Assembly (NCBI RefSeq): GCF_009749395.1
Contig: NZ_WBIR01000001.1
Location: 558,001-622,000 of the forward strand
DNA from: Agromyces salentinus
GTDB taxonomy: Bacteria; Actinomycetota; Actinomycetes; Actinomycetales; Microbacteriaceae
Length of the DNA stretch: 64,000 nt
Reading direction: 5' to 3'
This document shows positions 17,310 through 26,815 of this stretch, one piece after another. How positions within the stretch are numbered: the stretch's first letter is position 1; each line of letters starts with the position of its first letter. The translations under genes were made by a program, and so were the position numbers. Below the pieces are notes generated by a model, which worked only from the letters and a program-made list of their open reading frames with translations, was not told where the DNA came from and ran no database searches.

Positions 17310-20300
17310 TCAGCCGCACGAGCGCGCCTCGTACGGAACCGTCTGCGCCGAGGTGACCGGCTCGCCGTCGACTTCCGCCTTCGCCGTGATCGACACCTCA
17401 CCGGCCGGCAGCTCGGCGAGCCGGGTCGAGAACGCGTGGAAGGCGTTCTTCCCGGGCTGCACCGCCGAGAACGAGCGCTCGCCGAACCCGGTCGCGAGCG
17501 TCACGGCGACCGGGTCGGTCTCGCCGTTCACCGCGCGCACCGACAGCACCGCGGCACCCGCGACGCACTTGCTGGACACCGACGCCACGACCTCCAGCGA
17601 GGGCGCCTCGGGAAGGTCGAGCACCCAACCCTGCTGCGAGAGTGCGCCGAACACCTCGTGGACCGATCGGTCGCCGAACGTGGGCGCGGTACCGCCGCCG
17701 ACCACGTCGACGGTGATCGGCGCCTCATCGGTGCCGTACCCCCAGAAGGGCGTCGGCGAGTCGGCGCAGGTCGTCCCGGAAGCGAGGTGGACCTCGGCGC
17801 CGGGCGCCAGCTCGGCGGTGCGGAACTGCGCGAGGGACGAGAAGGGCCGCTCGGCGCTGCCGTCGCCCGCGACATCCGCTGAGCAATCGAGCGTGACGTC
17901 GGCGAGCCGGCCCGGATCTGTCGAGAGCTGCTCGTAGAGCGCGAGGGTGGCGAGCGAGTACGGCGCACGAGCCCGATCGATCGACACCCGGAAGCGCTGC
18001 GCGGTCACGGTGCTCGGGAGGGTCACGATGCGGCTCAGTCCGACGGTTCCCGCCTTCGCGATCTCGACCCATGCGCCGTCGACCTCGGCGTCGATCGAGA
18101 ACGACTCGATGACCTGGCCGTGCTCGAGCACGCCCTCGCCGAGCTCGACGCGGCGCACGGCCTGCGGCGAACCGAGGTCGAGGACCACGTCGCCCGGAGC
18201 GGCATCCGCGCTGAGCCAGGATGTGCGGGTGTCGCCGTCGGTGAGGGCTGCGGATGTCTCGTCGCCACCCACCTCGACCGGAACGCCGATCGCATGGTCC
18301 TCGGTGAGCGCCTTGCGCCGCTCCGCGGCGAAGCCGTCGAGTGCGGCGACGGAGGCCGGCGCGAACGAGCCCGTCGTGGTCGGCGGCGTGTTCAGGAGCA
18401 TGACCGAGTTGCGACCGACGGTGTTCTGGTAGTGGCCCATGAGGGCACTCGGAGTCTTGGGCGTGTCACCCGGGTGCGCGAACCATCCGGGCGTGAGCTT
18501 CATGTCCGACTCGGTGGGCCACCAGTGCAGGGCGTCGGCGCCGCTCGCCACGGCCGCCTCGAGCGCCGCGGCCGAGCCGACCTGCTCGAACGAGCCGCCG
18601 TCGACCGGATCGATCTTGCCGCCGTCGCCTCCGTCACTGATCGCGACCGGCGCCCACTCGTCGACCCGCGCCGTGCCGTGTTCGTTGCCGACCCAGCGCA
18701 CGTCGCGCCCGCCGACGGCGACGACCGCCCCCGGTTGCACCTTCGAGATCAGGTCGTAGAACGCGGGGTAGTCGTAGAACTCCTGCTTTCCGGTGTTGCC
18801 CGCGGCTCCGTCGAACCAGACCTCGTCGACCTGGCCGTACTGGGTGAGCACCTCGTAGAGGGTGTTCAGGAAGTACGCGCCGTAGTCGGTCGCCGAGTAC
18901 TCGAAGGTCTCGAGCTCGGTTCCGGCCCGATCGTCGCCCTCGACGAGCGTCGGAATGGTGCGCGGCGTCTTCGCGCTGCCGTTGCCGAAGACCCCGAACT
19001 GCTCCTCGTGCGAGTCGGCGGGCGACATGTAGAGGCCGACCTTCATGCCGTACTTGCGCGCGGCCTCGGTGAACTGGCGCACGATGTCGCCCTCACCGTC
19101 CTTCCACGGAGTGCCTGCGACGTCGTACGCCGAGTAGCGCGAGGGGTAGAGCAGGAACCCGTCATGATGCTTGACGGTGAGGATCGCCATGCGGTGGCCG
19201 CTGTCACGCAGCGACTTCACCCAGCCATCGACATCGATCTCGCCGGTCGGCTGGAACCGCGAGAGGTCCTCCGTGCCGTGGCCCCATTCCTGGTTGTAGA
19301 ACGTGTTGATGCCGAAGTGGATGAACGCGGTCAACCCGAGTTCCTGCCAGGCGACCTGTGCCTCCGTCGGACGCACGAGCGCCGCCTTCGCGAGGATGTT
19401 CTCGGGGCAGTCGGCCGACGTCACCTGGATGTAGTTGGCCGGGGCGATCTCGCCGAGCGGGAGGCAGGGCATCGGTTCGTCGAGCTCCTGGTAGCGGAAC
19501 GCAGCGTCGGCGAAGTCGCCGTTCAGCAGCGCGAATCGAGCGCGATCGATGGTCCCGCTGAATCCGCGGTTCCCGACCGCCGGCACGTCGTTGCCGAGTG
19601 CGAGCGCCGTCGTCGTGGCTTGGTTGCGCGTGGCGGGCGCCGCGCCGGTCACCACGGGCAGCGCCTTCCCGTCGAGCCACGCGATGACCTTCGTCTCGGT
19701 CGCGCTGGGAACATACGCAAGAGACAGGATGTGCGGCTGGCCGGTGGCCGGGAGGGCGACCTTGCTCGAGTAGTCGTGCCACGTGCCGTCGATCTGCGCG
19801 CTGAATCCGTACTGCAGCCCGTCCGAGCGATAGCGAGCCGAGAAGTTCCCGCCGACGGCGGCGACCGTCGCGAGATCCGCCTGGGCACCGGTCGCGCTGA
19901 ACTCCGTCTCGATCACGAACCCGCGATCGAGGGATGCCCCGGTGAACGGATCCTCGGCCGCGGTGAAGTCGGCAGCGTGGTTGCCGCCGCCGAGGTTCAA
20001 CCGGCCGCTGCCGATCGTCGCGCCGCTGCGAAGAGCCAACGCGCCGTCGAGGTCCTCTCCCGAGGCGGGCGTGTACGCGGCGGCGGCCGTCGCACCGTCG
20101 AATCGCAGGTCGAGCAGGCTCGTGGTGAGCGGCGCGGGCTGGAACTCGAAGAGCTCGGGATCGTAGGCTTCGATGTCGCCGACGACTCGCACCTTCGCGA
20201 GGTCCCCCCGCAGGCCGCGGGCGGCACCTGACGGATGCACTTCGTGGCCGAAGCCGAACGCGTTCGTGGCTGCGGCGCTGACGCCGACCGGTGCGTCGGC

Positions 20301-20876
20301 GGTCACCGTTCCGAGCTCCTCGCCATCGAGCCAGACGTGCATCTGGGCGCCCTCACCGCCTTGCAGGTACTGGAGCGACAGCTGGTGCGCAACGCCTGCG
20401 GCCGGCAGGGGCGCGTCGGTGCGGTGCGACGACCAGGTGGTGCCGTCGTAGGACTCGAAGCCGTACACCAGCTTTCCGCCCTGCACCCGCGCGAAGAGGT
20501 TGCCCGCCGCCGAGAAGATCGTCCCCAGGTCGGATTGGACGCCGGTCGGAGTGAACTCCACCTCTGCGAGGAATCCACTCGTGGGCGTCGCCCCGCCGAA
20601 GCCGAAGTCGGATGCCTCGAAGCGGATGCCCTGCGCGCCGCCGGCCAGGCGCACCCCGCCCGCAGGCAGTTGCTCCTCACCGCCGGCGACCCGGCGGACG
20701 ACGCCGCGCATCGATTCGCCCTCGGTCGTCGTGTAGGCCGTCGTCCCGACCAGGGATCCTCCGAAGCGGATGTCGAGGTCGTCACCGGTGGCCGCAGTCG
20801 CGAGCCCGATGGGGCCGAGGCCCGCCACGATCGCCCCGATGACGGTGGCCATCGCGATCCGTCGCATCAGTCGCAT
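17310..20876 (-). CDS. secreted alpha-L-fucosidase (GH29), multidomain
   Basis: This exo-enzyme of 1188 residues should release L-fucose from glycans outside the cell. Order: signal peptide (~1-28); two LamG/concanavalin-like domains (~30-215 and ~230-415); GH29 barrel (~440-790) with LTAFIHFGINTFYNQEWGHG, AILTVKHHDGFLLYPS and the nucleophile Asp in VDEVWFDGAAGN; an F5/8-type domain (~805-930); a short piece resembling the start of a parallel beta-helix (DCSADVAGDGSAERPFSSLA, ~945-1015); and the shared cysteine-bounded C-terminal domain (last ~95 residues). ATG 20876 follows GAGGAG by 6 bases and overlaps the GH20 stop by 10 bases; an ATG at 20867 forms TGATG. GH29 is secure. Confidence 0.92.
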   Translation of the reverse strand: MRLMRRIAMATVIGAIVAGLGPIGLATAATGDDLDIRFGGSLVGTTAYTTTEGESMRGVVRRVAGGEEQLPAGGVRLAGGAQGIRFEASDFGFGGATPTSGFLAEVEFTPTGVQSDLGTIFSAAGNLFARVQGGKLVYGFESYDGTTWSSHRTDAPLPAAGVAHQLSLQYLQGGEGAQMHVWLDGEELGTVTADAPVGVSAAATNAFGFGHEVHPSGAARGLRGDLAKVRVVGDIEAYDPELFEFQPAPLTTSLLDLRFDGATAAAAYTPASGEDLDGALALRSGATIGSGRLNLGGGNHAADFTAAEDPFTGASLDRGFVIETEFSATGAQADLATVAAVGGNFSARYRSDGLQYGFSAQIDGTWHDYSSKVALPATGQPHILSLAYVPSATETKVIAWLDGKALPVVTGAAPATRNQATTTALALGNDVPAVGNRGFSGTIDRARFALLNGDFADAAFRYQELDEPMPCLPLGEIAPANYIQVTSADCPENILAKAALVRPTEAQVAWQELGLTAFIHFGINTFYNQEWGHGTEDLSRFQPTGEIDVDGWVKSLRDSGHRMAILTVKHHDGFLLYPSRYSAYDVAGTPWKDGEGDIVRQFTEAARKYGMKVGLYMSPADSHEEQFGVFGNGSAKTPRTIPTLVEGDDRAGTELETFEYSATDYGAYFLNTLYEVLTQYGQVDEVWFDGAAGNTGKQEFYDYPAFYDLISKVQPGAVVAVGGRDVRWVGNEHGTARVDEWAPVAISDGGDGGKIDPVDGGSFEQVGSAAALEAAVASGADALHWWPTESDMKLTPGWFAHPGDTPKTPSALMGHYQNTVGRNSVMLLNTPPTTTGSFAPASVAALDGFAAERRKALTEDHAIGVPVEVGGDETSAALTDGDTRTSWLSADAAPGDVVLDLGSPQAVRRVELGEGVLEHGQVIESFSIDAEVDGAWVEIAKAGTVGLSRIVTLPSTVTAQRFRVSIDRARAPYSLATLALYEQLSTDPGRLADVTLDCSADVAGDGSAERPFSSLAQFRTAELAPGAEVHLASGTTCADSPTPFWGYGTDEAPITVDVVGGGTAPTFGDRSVHEVFGALSQQGWVLDLPEAPSLEVVASVSSKCVAGAAVLSVRAVNGETDPVAVTLATGFGERSFSAVQPGKNAFHAFSTRLAELPAGEVSITAKAEVDGEPVTSAQTVPYEARSCG
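17398..17606 (-). repeat. direct repeat copy A (GH29 C-terminal domain)
   Basis: This 209-base stretch aligns without gaps to 20955-21163, with about 25 mismatches counted by eye (near 88% identity). One shared run covers CTGGACACCGACGCCACGAC and continues to the end of the repeat. It encodes most of the shared C-terminal domain of the GH29 protein. Confidence 0.85.
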
Positions 20877-23779
20877 GACCGCTCCTCGTACGGGAGGACC
20901 TGCGTCGACGACACGGTCTCGCCCTCGACCTCCGCCGACGCGGTGACCGTGACCTCGCCGGCCGGCAGCTCCGCCGACCGGGTCGAGAAGGCGTGGAAGG
21001 CGTTCTTCCCGGGCTGCACCACCGCGAACGAGCGCTCGCCGAACTCCGACGCGATGCGCACCGCGACCGGTCGGTCCTCGCCGTTCACCGCGCGCACGGA
21101 CAGCACCGCGGCACCCGCGACGCATCGGCTGGACACCGACGCCACGACCTCCAGCGAGGGCGCGGCCGCGACCGTGACGATGCCGTGACCCGCGACCGGG
21201 ATGCCACCGACGAGCGCCCGGTACTCGAGGCGCTGCTCCCCTGGCGCATCGAGCACGATCGGCCCCGAGACCTCCGCCCAGGCACCGTCGTCGACCCGGT
21301 ACTGGAGGCCGGAGATGGCCCCCGCCGTGCCCGCCGCGCTGATCGTCACCGACGGCGGCGCCGTGTACGAGCCATCGGGCCGGTCGGGCTGCGCGGGTTC
21401 GATCGATGCCGTGATCGCGGCCTCTGGCTCCGCCGACGACGGAACCGAGAGCTCGAAGAGGCTGAGGTACGGGCTCAGGTTCTTGGCCGTGACCGTCACC
21501 CGCACGTGTCGCGCAGTGACGGGGTCGAAGCCGACGGTGTCGGTTCGAGCGCCCGCGGCCATGCCGGTCCGCGTCGCGACCGTCGTCCACGCCTGGCCGT
21601 CGGTCGAGACGGCGACCGCGTAGTCCTTCGCCGAGGCGCCCTCCCACTTCAGCACGACCTCGCCGAAGCGCTGCTGCGCCCCGAGGTCGGCCGCGATCCA
21701 CGGCTGGGCCACGTAGCTCGCCGACCAGCGGGTCGCGTCGTTGCCGTCGAGGGCGAGTGACGCCGGGAAGGCCGCCGCCTCGACGCCGGACGAGGTCGCC
21801 GTCGCGCCGGTGGTGAGCGGCGAGGGGCTGAAGACCGACATCCGCCAGGCGCCGATGTCGTCGCCGCCACCCGAGCGGATGTCGCTGACCGCGACGTGGC
21901 GGGCGGCGAGCCCGCCGACCTGGACCGTGCCCGTCGTGCCGTCGACGTCGTCGGCGACGTGCTGCCAGAAGCGGCCGTCCGTCGAGACGTGCACGTCGTA
22001 GCTCTCCGGCGGCGTGCCGGCCCAGTCGATCTCGACGCGTCCGGTCGGCGCGGTGGCGCCGAGGTCGATCGTGACGTCGGCCGTGTCCTCGGAGGTCGCC
22101 CACCTGCTGAGCGACCGCCCGTCGGTGAGTGCGGACGGCGGTGTGTCCTCGCCGCTCGACGATGCCGTCACCACCGCACCCAGCGAGCGTTCGCCCGCTG
22201 CTGCCGTGCCGATGCCCTGCTCGATCGTGCTGAGGCCTGGGCCCGGGCCGACCTGCCGCTGGAGCGTGGTGAAGTCGCCGTAGGCCAGAGCGGGAGTCGT
22301 CGACTTCCAGGTCTTCTGGGCGATGACGGGGAACGAGTCTCGCATGAGCCCGTGCACGTCGAGCTCGGTGTAGTCCTCGTGCACGAGATCGTTCCAGACC
22401 GCGAACATCGCGCCCTTCGGCGTGCCGGCGGGCACGACCTCGGTGCTGCCGAGCTTGTTGGGCAGCCACGAGCCGTAGAGCGAGGAGTTGTTCAGGCCGT
22501 TGCCGTGGTAGTAGTTCGCGAACGGCACCACGTAGAGGTCGCCGTCGTTCGTGTTGATGAACTCGTAGCCGTCGGCGAGCGCGGAGGCCATGCCGTACCA
22601 GCCGTTGTTCCATGCATTGATCGTCACGTCGCGGTCGTAGCCCTCGGCCGAACCGTGCATGACGGTCATGCTGCCCCATGCGCGCGGCTGCTTGCCGAGC
22701 CCGCGGATGTGCTCGGCCATGGTGTTGAAGAAGGTGCGGTAGTCGTCCCTGCCCTCACGGGGGTACTCGTCGGTCCCCATGTGCACGTCGGGTCCCTCGA
22801 ACCAGGGCGTGAACTCGTCGAAGACGGCCTTGATGGTCTCGGTCGATTCGGGCTTCGAGAGGTCGAGGTGGTCGGAGTCGCCGCCGTCGAACCCGATCTC
22901 GGGCTTCCAGCGGATGAACGAGCGCGAGTGGGCCGGGGCGTCGATCTCGGGGATGATCGTCACGGCGTGGCTCGCCGCGGCATCCTCGAAGCTCTGCCAG
23001 TCGTCCCGGTCGTAGGCGCCGTCCTCGGAGGCGAGGCCCGCGAACGCCGGGTTGTCGGTCTTCAGGCGGAAGCCGTCGTAGGCATCGACCCATCCGCCGG
23101 CCGGGCGCTGGATCTCGTTGTCGTTCAGGTGGATCTGGAACTCGTTGAGCTTGTACCAGCTCATCATCGTGATGTAGTCGCGGACGAACTCGGGAGTGAA
23201 GAACCGACGGCCGACGTCGAGCATGAACCCGCGCACCTCGTGGTTCGGCCAGTCGATGCTCTCGCCGACCGGAAGCTGGGCGCGACCGGGCGACTGCAGT
23301 AGCGCCTGCAGCACCGTGCGGGTCCCGTAGAAGGCGCCCTCGGCGCTCGGCGCTGCGATCTCCACGCCGTCGGCGGCGACGCTGAGGCGGTAGCCCTCGT
23401 CCAGGAACAGCTCGCCGCCCGCAGCGTGGCTGAGCGTCTCGTCGTAGTCGAGCACGAGGTCCGCCGCCGTCGCGCTCGCGCCGGCATCGGCGACGGCGAC
23501 GACCTCGGCGACGATGCCCGTGGTCGCCTCGAGGTCGGCCGCGAACTGCGTCGCGACCTCCGCGAGCTCGGGGTCGGCGACGATGCGGCTCGCGCCGTCG
23601 AGCGTGAAGGCGCCCTCGCCGCCGGTCCAGGTCTGGAGTTCGGGGATGATGCGGGGTGCCGGGTTGGCGGCCGCCTGGGCCGCGGCGGTCGGCACGAGCG
23701 TCGCGGCGATCACGCCGGCGCCGAGCACCATGGCCGCCGCGACGCGGGTCCGTGCCTGCGTGTGACGTCTGATGGGCAT
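20867..23779 (-). CDS. secreted beta-N-acetylhexosaminidase (GH20), multidomain
   Basis: This 970-residue GH20 enzyme should remove terminal beta-linked GlcNAc or GalNAc. It has a signal peptide (~1-37), the GH20b N-terminal domain (~40-165) and a catalytic barrel (~170-510) with EVRGFMLDVGRRFF and IPEIDAPAHSRSF. The Asp-Glu pair lies in DVHMGTDEYPREG; Asp positions the substrate acetamido group and Glu is the acid/base. Two F5/8-type (CBM32-like) domains (~555-680, ~685-795), an Ig-like module with LQYRVDDGAWAEV and the shared C-terminal domain follow. ATG 23779 follows GAAGGAG. It lies 63 bases after the GH123-like gene and overlaps GH29, so the three are one transcript. Confidence 0.93.
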   Translation of the reverse strand: MPIRRHTQARTRVAAAMVLGAGVIAATLVPTAAAQAAANPAPRIIPELQTWTGGEGAFTLDGASRIVADPELAEVATQFAADLEATTGIVAEVVAVADAGASATAADLVLDYDETLSHAAGGELFLDEGYRLSVAADGVEIAAPSAEGAFYGTRTVLQALLQSPGRAQLPVGESIDWPNHEVRGFMLDVGRRFFTPEFVRDYITMMSWYKLNEFQIHLNDNEIQRPAGGWVDAYDGFRLKTDNPAFAGLASEDGAYDRDDWQSFEDAAASHAVTIIPEIDAPAHSRSFIRWKPEIGFDGGDSDHLDLSKPESTETIKAVFDEFTPWFEGPDVHMGTDEYPREGRDDYRTFFNTMAEHIRGLGKQPRAWGSMTVMHGSAEGYDRDVTINAWNNGWYGMASALADGYEFINTNDGDLYVVPFANYYHGNGLNNSSLYGSWLPNKLGSTEVVPAGTPKGAMFAVWNDLVHEDYTELDVHGLMRDSFPVIAQKTWKSTTPALAYGDFTTLQRQVGPGPGLSTIEQGIGTAAAGERSLGAVVTASSSGEDTPPSALTDGRSLSRWATSEDTADVTIDLGATAPTGRVEIDWAGTPPESYDVHVSTDGRFWQHVADDVDGTTGTVQVGGLAARHVAVSDIRSGGGDDIGAWRMSVFSPSPLTTGATATSSGVEAAAFPASLALDGNDATRWSASYVAQPWIAADLGAQQRFGEVVLKWEGASAKDYAVAVSTDGQAWTTVATRTGMAAGARTDTVGFDPVTARHVRVTVTAKNLSPYLSLFELSVPSSAEPEAAITASIEPAQPDRPDGSYTAPPSVTISAAGTAGAISGLQYRVDDGAWAEVSGPIVLDAPGEQRLEYRALVGGIPVAGHGIVTVAAAPSLEVVASVSSRCVAGAAVLSVRAVNGEDRPVAVRIASEFGERSFAVVQPGKNAFHAFSTRSAELPAGEVTVTASAEVEGETVSSTQVLPYEERSCD
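20955..21163 (-). repeat. direct repeat copy B (GH20 C-terminal domain)
   Basis: This is the partner of 17398-17606: same orientation, same length, about 88% identical by eye, 3.56 kb apart. Identity drops sharply at the domain boundary (after GAGGGCGC), as expected for recent duplication or gene conversion of one module. Confidence 0.85.
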
Positions 23780-23842
23780 GTCCACTCCTTCGAGAACGAC
23801 TTCGAACAAACGCTTCGGAACGGCTACGGGCGACGGACCCGA

Positions 23843-26617
23843 TCAGCTCGAGCAGGCCCTCGCGTCGAATGCGGCGGTGCTGGTCGATGAGCGCTCCTCG
23901 CCGCCGATCGTCGCGACGGCCTCGATCGTGACGGCGCCCTCGGGGATGCTCGACGCCCTGGTGCTGAACGTGTGCGTGGCGTTCTTCCCGGAGGCGACGC
24001 TCGCGAACGATTTGCCGCCGTACGGTGACGTGAACGAGATCGACATCGGCACGGCCTCGCCGTTCCTCGCCGACACGGCGAGCACGGCCTTCGAGGCGAT
24101 GCAGCGCGTCTGCACGCTCACGGTCACGTCGAGCGGGGCACGCGACTCGAGGTACGCCCGCGTCACGCGGTCGAGCTCTCCCTCGAGGCGGTCGACCTCG
24201 GCCGGGATGTCGACGTCGCCCGGGTCGATGACCCCGCCGAACGGGTCGCGCTTCACGCCGGGGTTGCCCATGGCCGCCATCGCGGTCCTCAGCTCAGCGG
24301 CCGCCTCGGGCGACTGCTCGCTCAGCCAGCGCACCTTCTCCGCGTCGCGGATCCCCTCGTTCATGCGCTCCCAGCGCACGGACGACACGTTGCCCGGGTA
24401 CACCTGCGCAGTATCGCCGGACTCCCACGTCGTGAAGTCGGTGGTCGCGAACGGGTCCTCGACGAAGCTGTCGTAGGCCCAGCGCAGGTACCCGTCCGAG
24501 TCGGTCGCAACCGTCTTCCACTGGGTCCACGCCGCTTCGGCGAGGTTCGACCGGATGAAGGTGTTCGGATAGATGCCGACGCAGTAGTAGATGCTCGTGA
24601 TCAGCCCGAGTTCGCGCCGATGCTCGACGGTGGCGGCGAACGCCTCATCGCCGACGAGCACGTGGTCCGAGGAGACCGAGATCTTGTCGATCCGGTCGAG
24701 CCGCGGGTCCGACAGGCTGTTGTAGTTCATCGCCGCGCCGACCTTGAGTCCGGGTGCGTGGTCCTCGATCAGGTCCACCGCGTACATCAGGTCGCCGAGC
24801 GCTCGTTCGTCCATCGCCATGTAGGTGCGGTCGAACCAGCCCTTGGCCTCCAGGTGGGGCGCGAACGACTCGAGGAACGCGCTCCACATCTCGTTCCAGA
24901 CGGCCGTGCCCACGGGCACGCTCGCCGTGATCGTCTGGCCCGTCGCCTCGTCGAGGTACTGGACCTTGCTCGCCCAGTTGACCATCGAGTAGGCATCGAT
25001 CTGGCCGTCGATGCCGACCTCGTCGATCATGAACGACACCCACTGGTCGAAGACCGTGAAGTCGAACGCCCACGTGCCGTCGGCCTTCTTCGTCCACTGC
25101 ACCATCGAGCCGTAGGGGTCGTAGGTCTGCGATGCCCACGGGTCGTTGACGACGGTCGCGGTGATGACGTCCTGACCGGCATCACGGAGCCGCTGGTAGT
25201 GCGGCAGCATCGCGTCGAAGTGGCTCCTGGTCCAGAGCTGGTCGGCCGGGATGCCGGAGACGCGGGCCACCGCGTAGGGGTTCTGCCAGAGGTCGATGAA
25301 CTGCTCCCACTCGCCCGCCTGCGGCAGCTCCACGTCGAGGACTTCGAGCGCGAGGTCGAACTCGATGCGCTCGCCCTGGTCGTCGACGACGACGATCGAA
25401 CCGGTGTACTCACCGGCCGCGGCATCCGCGGGCACGTCGGCGACCAACCAGAGCGGCTGCACGGTGTCGGCCGGGATGTCGACGCTCGCGACCGTCGACA
25501 GCACGTCGGGGATCGGCTCCTGCGGTCGACCGAGCGAGGGTCGACCGCGACCCGCCATCACGGAGGCCACGAAGTTCACGTCCAAGCCGTCGGCGTCGAG
25601 TTCGGCGCCGGATGCTCCGACGAGCGTGGCGCTCTCGACGCGGACCCCGGTCTTGGCCTCATCGCCGGTCCAGAGCACGAACTGACCGCTGACCCGGTCG
25701 TTCCGCCACGCGGAGTCCGTCCAGGAGGTGCCCGTCATGCCGATGACATCGCTCAGGTACATCCGGCGGTAGTCGTCGAAGAGCTCGGTCGTCGCGTAGT
25801 GGAAGTTCGTGTCGCCGACGGCGCCGCTGAGCGTCGTCGGCGCGGCGGTCACCGAGACCGGGCGGGACGCGGTGAATCCGCCGTCGACGGTGGTGACGGT
25901 GATCGTCGCCGACCCCGCGGCCACCGCGGTCACCGTCCCCGACGAGCTCACGGTCGCGACCGACTCGTCGGAGCTCGACCAGCGCACGCCCTGTTCGGTC
26001 GCCCCGGCAGGGACGACGGATGCCGCGAGCCGGCGCGTCGCGGACTCGACGAGCTCGAGCGGCGCCGCCTCCATCTCCACACCGGTGACCGGCACCCGCT
26101 GCACGACGACCTCGGCGAAGTCGATCTGGCCGTCGGCCCTGGTGGCGGCCGGGTTCTTCTCGCCGGTGAGTCGGAGCTTCACCGTGTGCTGGCCCGCGGG
26201 CAGCGCACCGGTGTCGAAGAGGAGTTGCTTGAACGAGCGCGTCGGCGCGTAGGCGTCGACGACGACCTCGGCGCCGTCGTCGACGGAGACCGCGTACTTC
26301 CCGTGCGGCGCATCCTTGATGCCGAAGAGCCGCGCCTGCTCACCCGTGAACGAGAACGTGAGGGTGGACCGATCGGCGGCCCGCGCCCAGTGCTCAGTGC
26401 CCGCGTTCCACCTCGCCGGGTCGAGGCCCGTGCCGGCGTTCCAGCCGGGACCGAACTCGAACCGGTTCGCCCCACTCGCCTGCGCGTCGTCGACGACGAC
26501 CGTGGCGGTGTCGGCGGCCGCGGCGCCGGGCACGGCGACCAGCGCCAGCGGGAGCGCGAGCCCTGCAGCGAGGAACAGGGCGAGCCTGCGACGGGCGGTT
26601 CGTGTAGACGCGGTCAT
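23843..26617 (-). CDS. secreted GH123-like glycosidase (DUF4091) with Big_2 domain
   Basis: This 924-residue secreted protein carries a signal peptide (~1-35) and a beta-sandwich carbohydrate-binding-like domain (~40-165). A Big_2 Ig-like domain (~175-260, RWSSSDESVATVSSSGTVTA) follows, then the GH123/DUF4091 region (~270-825). YMAMDERALGD (~630) holds the Asp-Glu pair expected of GH123 beta-N-acetylgalactosaminidases, and SIYYCVGIYPNTFIRSNLAE with LRWAYDSFVEDPF are DUF4091 hallmarks. The last ~95 residues are the cysteine-bounded domain shared with GH20 and GH29. ATG 26617 follows GAAGGGA. It is the first gene of the operon. Substrate is inferred from the family: GalNAc-containing glycans. 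Confidence 0.82.
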   Translation of the reverse strand: MTASTRTARRRLALFLAAGLALPLALVAVPGAAAADTATVVVDDAQASGANRFEFGPGWNAGTGLDPARWNAGTEHWARAADRSTLTFSFTGEQARLFGIKDAPHGKYAVSVDDGAEVVVDAYAPTRSFKQLLFDTGALPAGQHTVKLRLTGEKNPAATRADGQIDFAEVVVQRVPVTGVEMEAAPLELVESATRRLAASVVPAGATEQGVRWSSSDESVATVSSSGTVTAVAAGSATITVTTVDGGFTASRPVSVTAAPTTLSGAVGDTNFHYATTELFDDYRRMYLSDVIGMTGTSWTDSAWRNDRVSGQFVLWTGDEAKTGVRVESATLVGASGAELDADGLDVNFVASVMAGRGRPSLGRPQEPIPDVLSTVASVDIPADTVQPLWLVADVPADAAAGEYTGSIVVVDDQGERIEFDLALEVLDVELPQAGEWEQFIDLWQNPYAVARVSGIPADQLWTRSHFDAMLPHYQRLRDAGQDVITATVVNDPWASQTYDPYGSMVQWTKKADGTWAFDFTVFDQWVSFMIDEVGIDGQIDAYSMVNWASKVQYLDEATGQTITASVPVGTAVWNEMWSAFLESFAPHLEAKGWFDRTYMAMDERALGDLMYAVDLIEDHAPGLKVGAAMNYNSLSDPRLDRIDKISVSSDHVLVGDEAFAATVEHRRELGLITSIYYCVGIYPNTFIRSNLAEAAWTQWKTVATDSDGYLRWAYDSFVEDPFATTDFTTWESGDTAQVYPGNVSSVRWERMNEGIRDAEKVRWLSEQSPEAAAELRTAMAAMGNPGVKRDPFGGVIDPGDVDIPAEVDRLEGELDRVTRAYLESRAPLDVTVSVQTRCIASKAVLAVSARNGEAVPMSISFTSPYGGKSFASVASGKNATHTFSTRASSIPEGAVTIEAVATIGGEERSSTSTAAFDARACSS

Positions 26618-26792
26618 GCTCGTTCCCTTCGCACCTCCGCTCGGCGGGATGCTCATCAACGTTGACTCGACATGATTGAAACTTGCCGAAGCGTGCAGGA
26701 TCTTTCAGGTTTCAGGCGAGCTTGTCGTATGGGCCCTGCCTCGTCAAGAGGCGGGATCGGACAGGATCGGGACGGGTCCGAGGGCCGCCGAG

Positions 26793-26815
26793 AACGCTCA
26801 ATCGCACTGAGCGCT
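26793..26815. promoter_or_regulatory. operator-like inverted repeat upstream of the glycosidase operon
   Basis: AACGCTCA and TGAGCGCT are inverted (7 of 8 pairs) around 7 bases. The right half with its flank, CACTGAGCGCT (26805-26815), is identical to 781-791 upstream of the LamG gene, in the same orientation to the gene it precedes. The AGCGCT core resembles LacI-family operators of actinobacteria. Confidence 0.4.

Noticed and set aside
17310-22679. One very long continuous frame covering GH29 and part of GH20 (minus strand)
   Set aside because: Only the 17310-20876 part has coding character with a signal peptide and ribosome-binding site; the rest is an antisense-like shadow of the GH20 gene in another frame.
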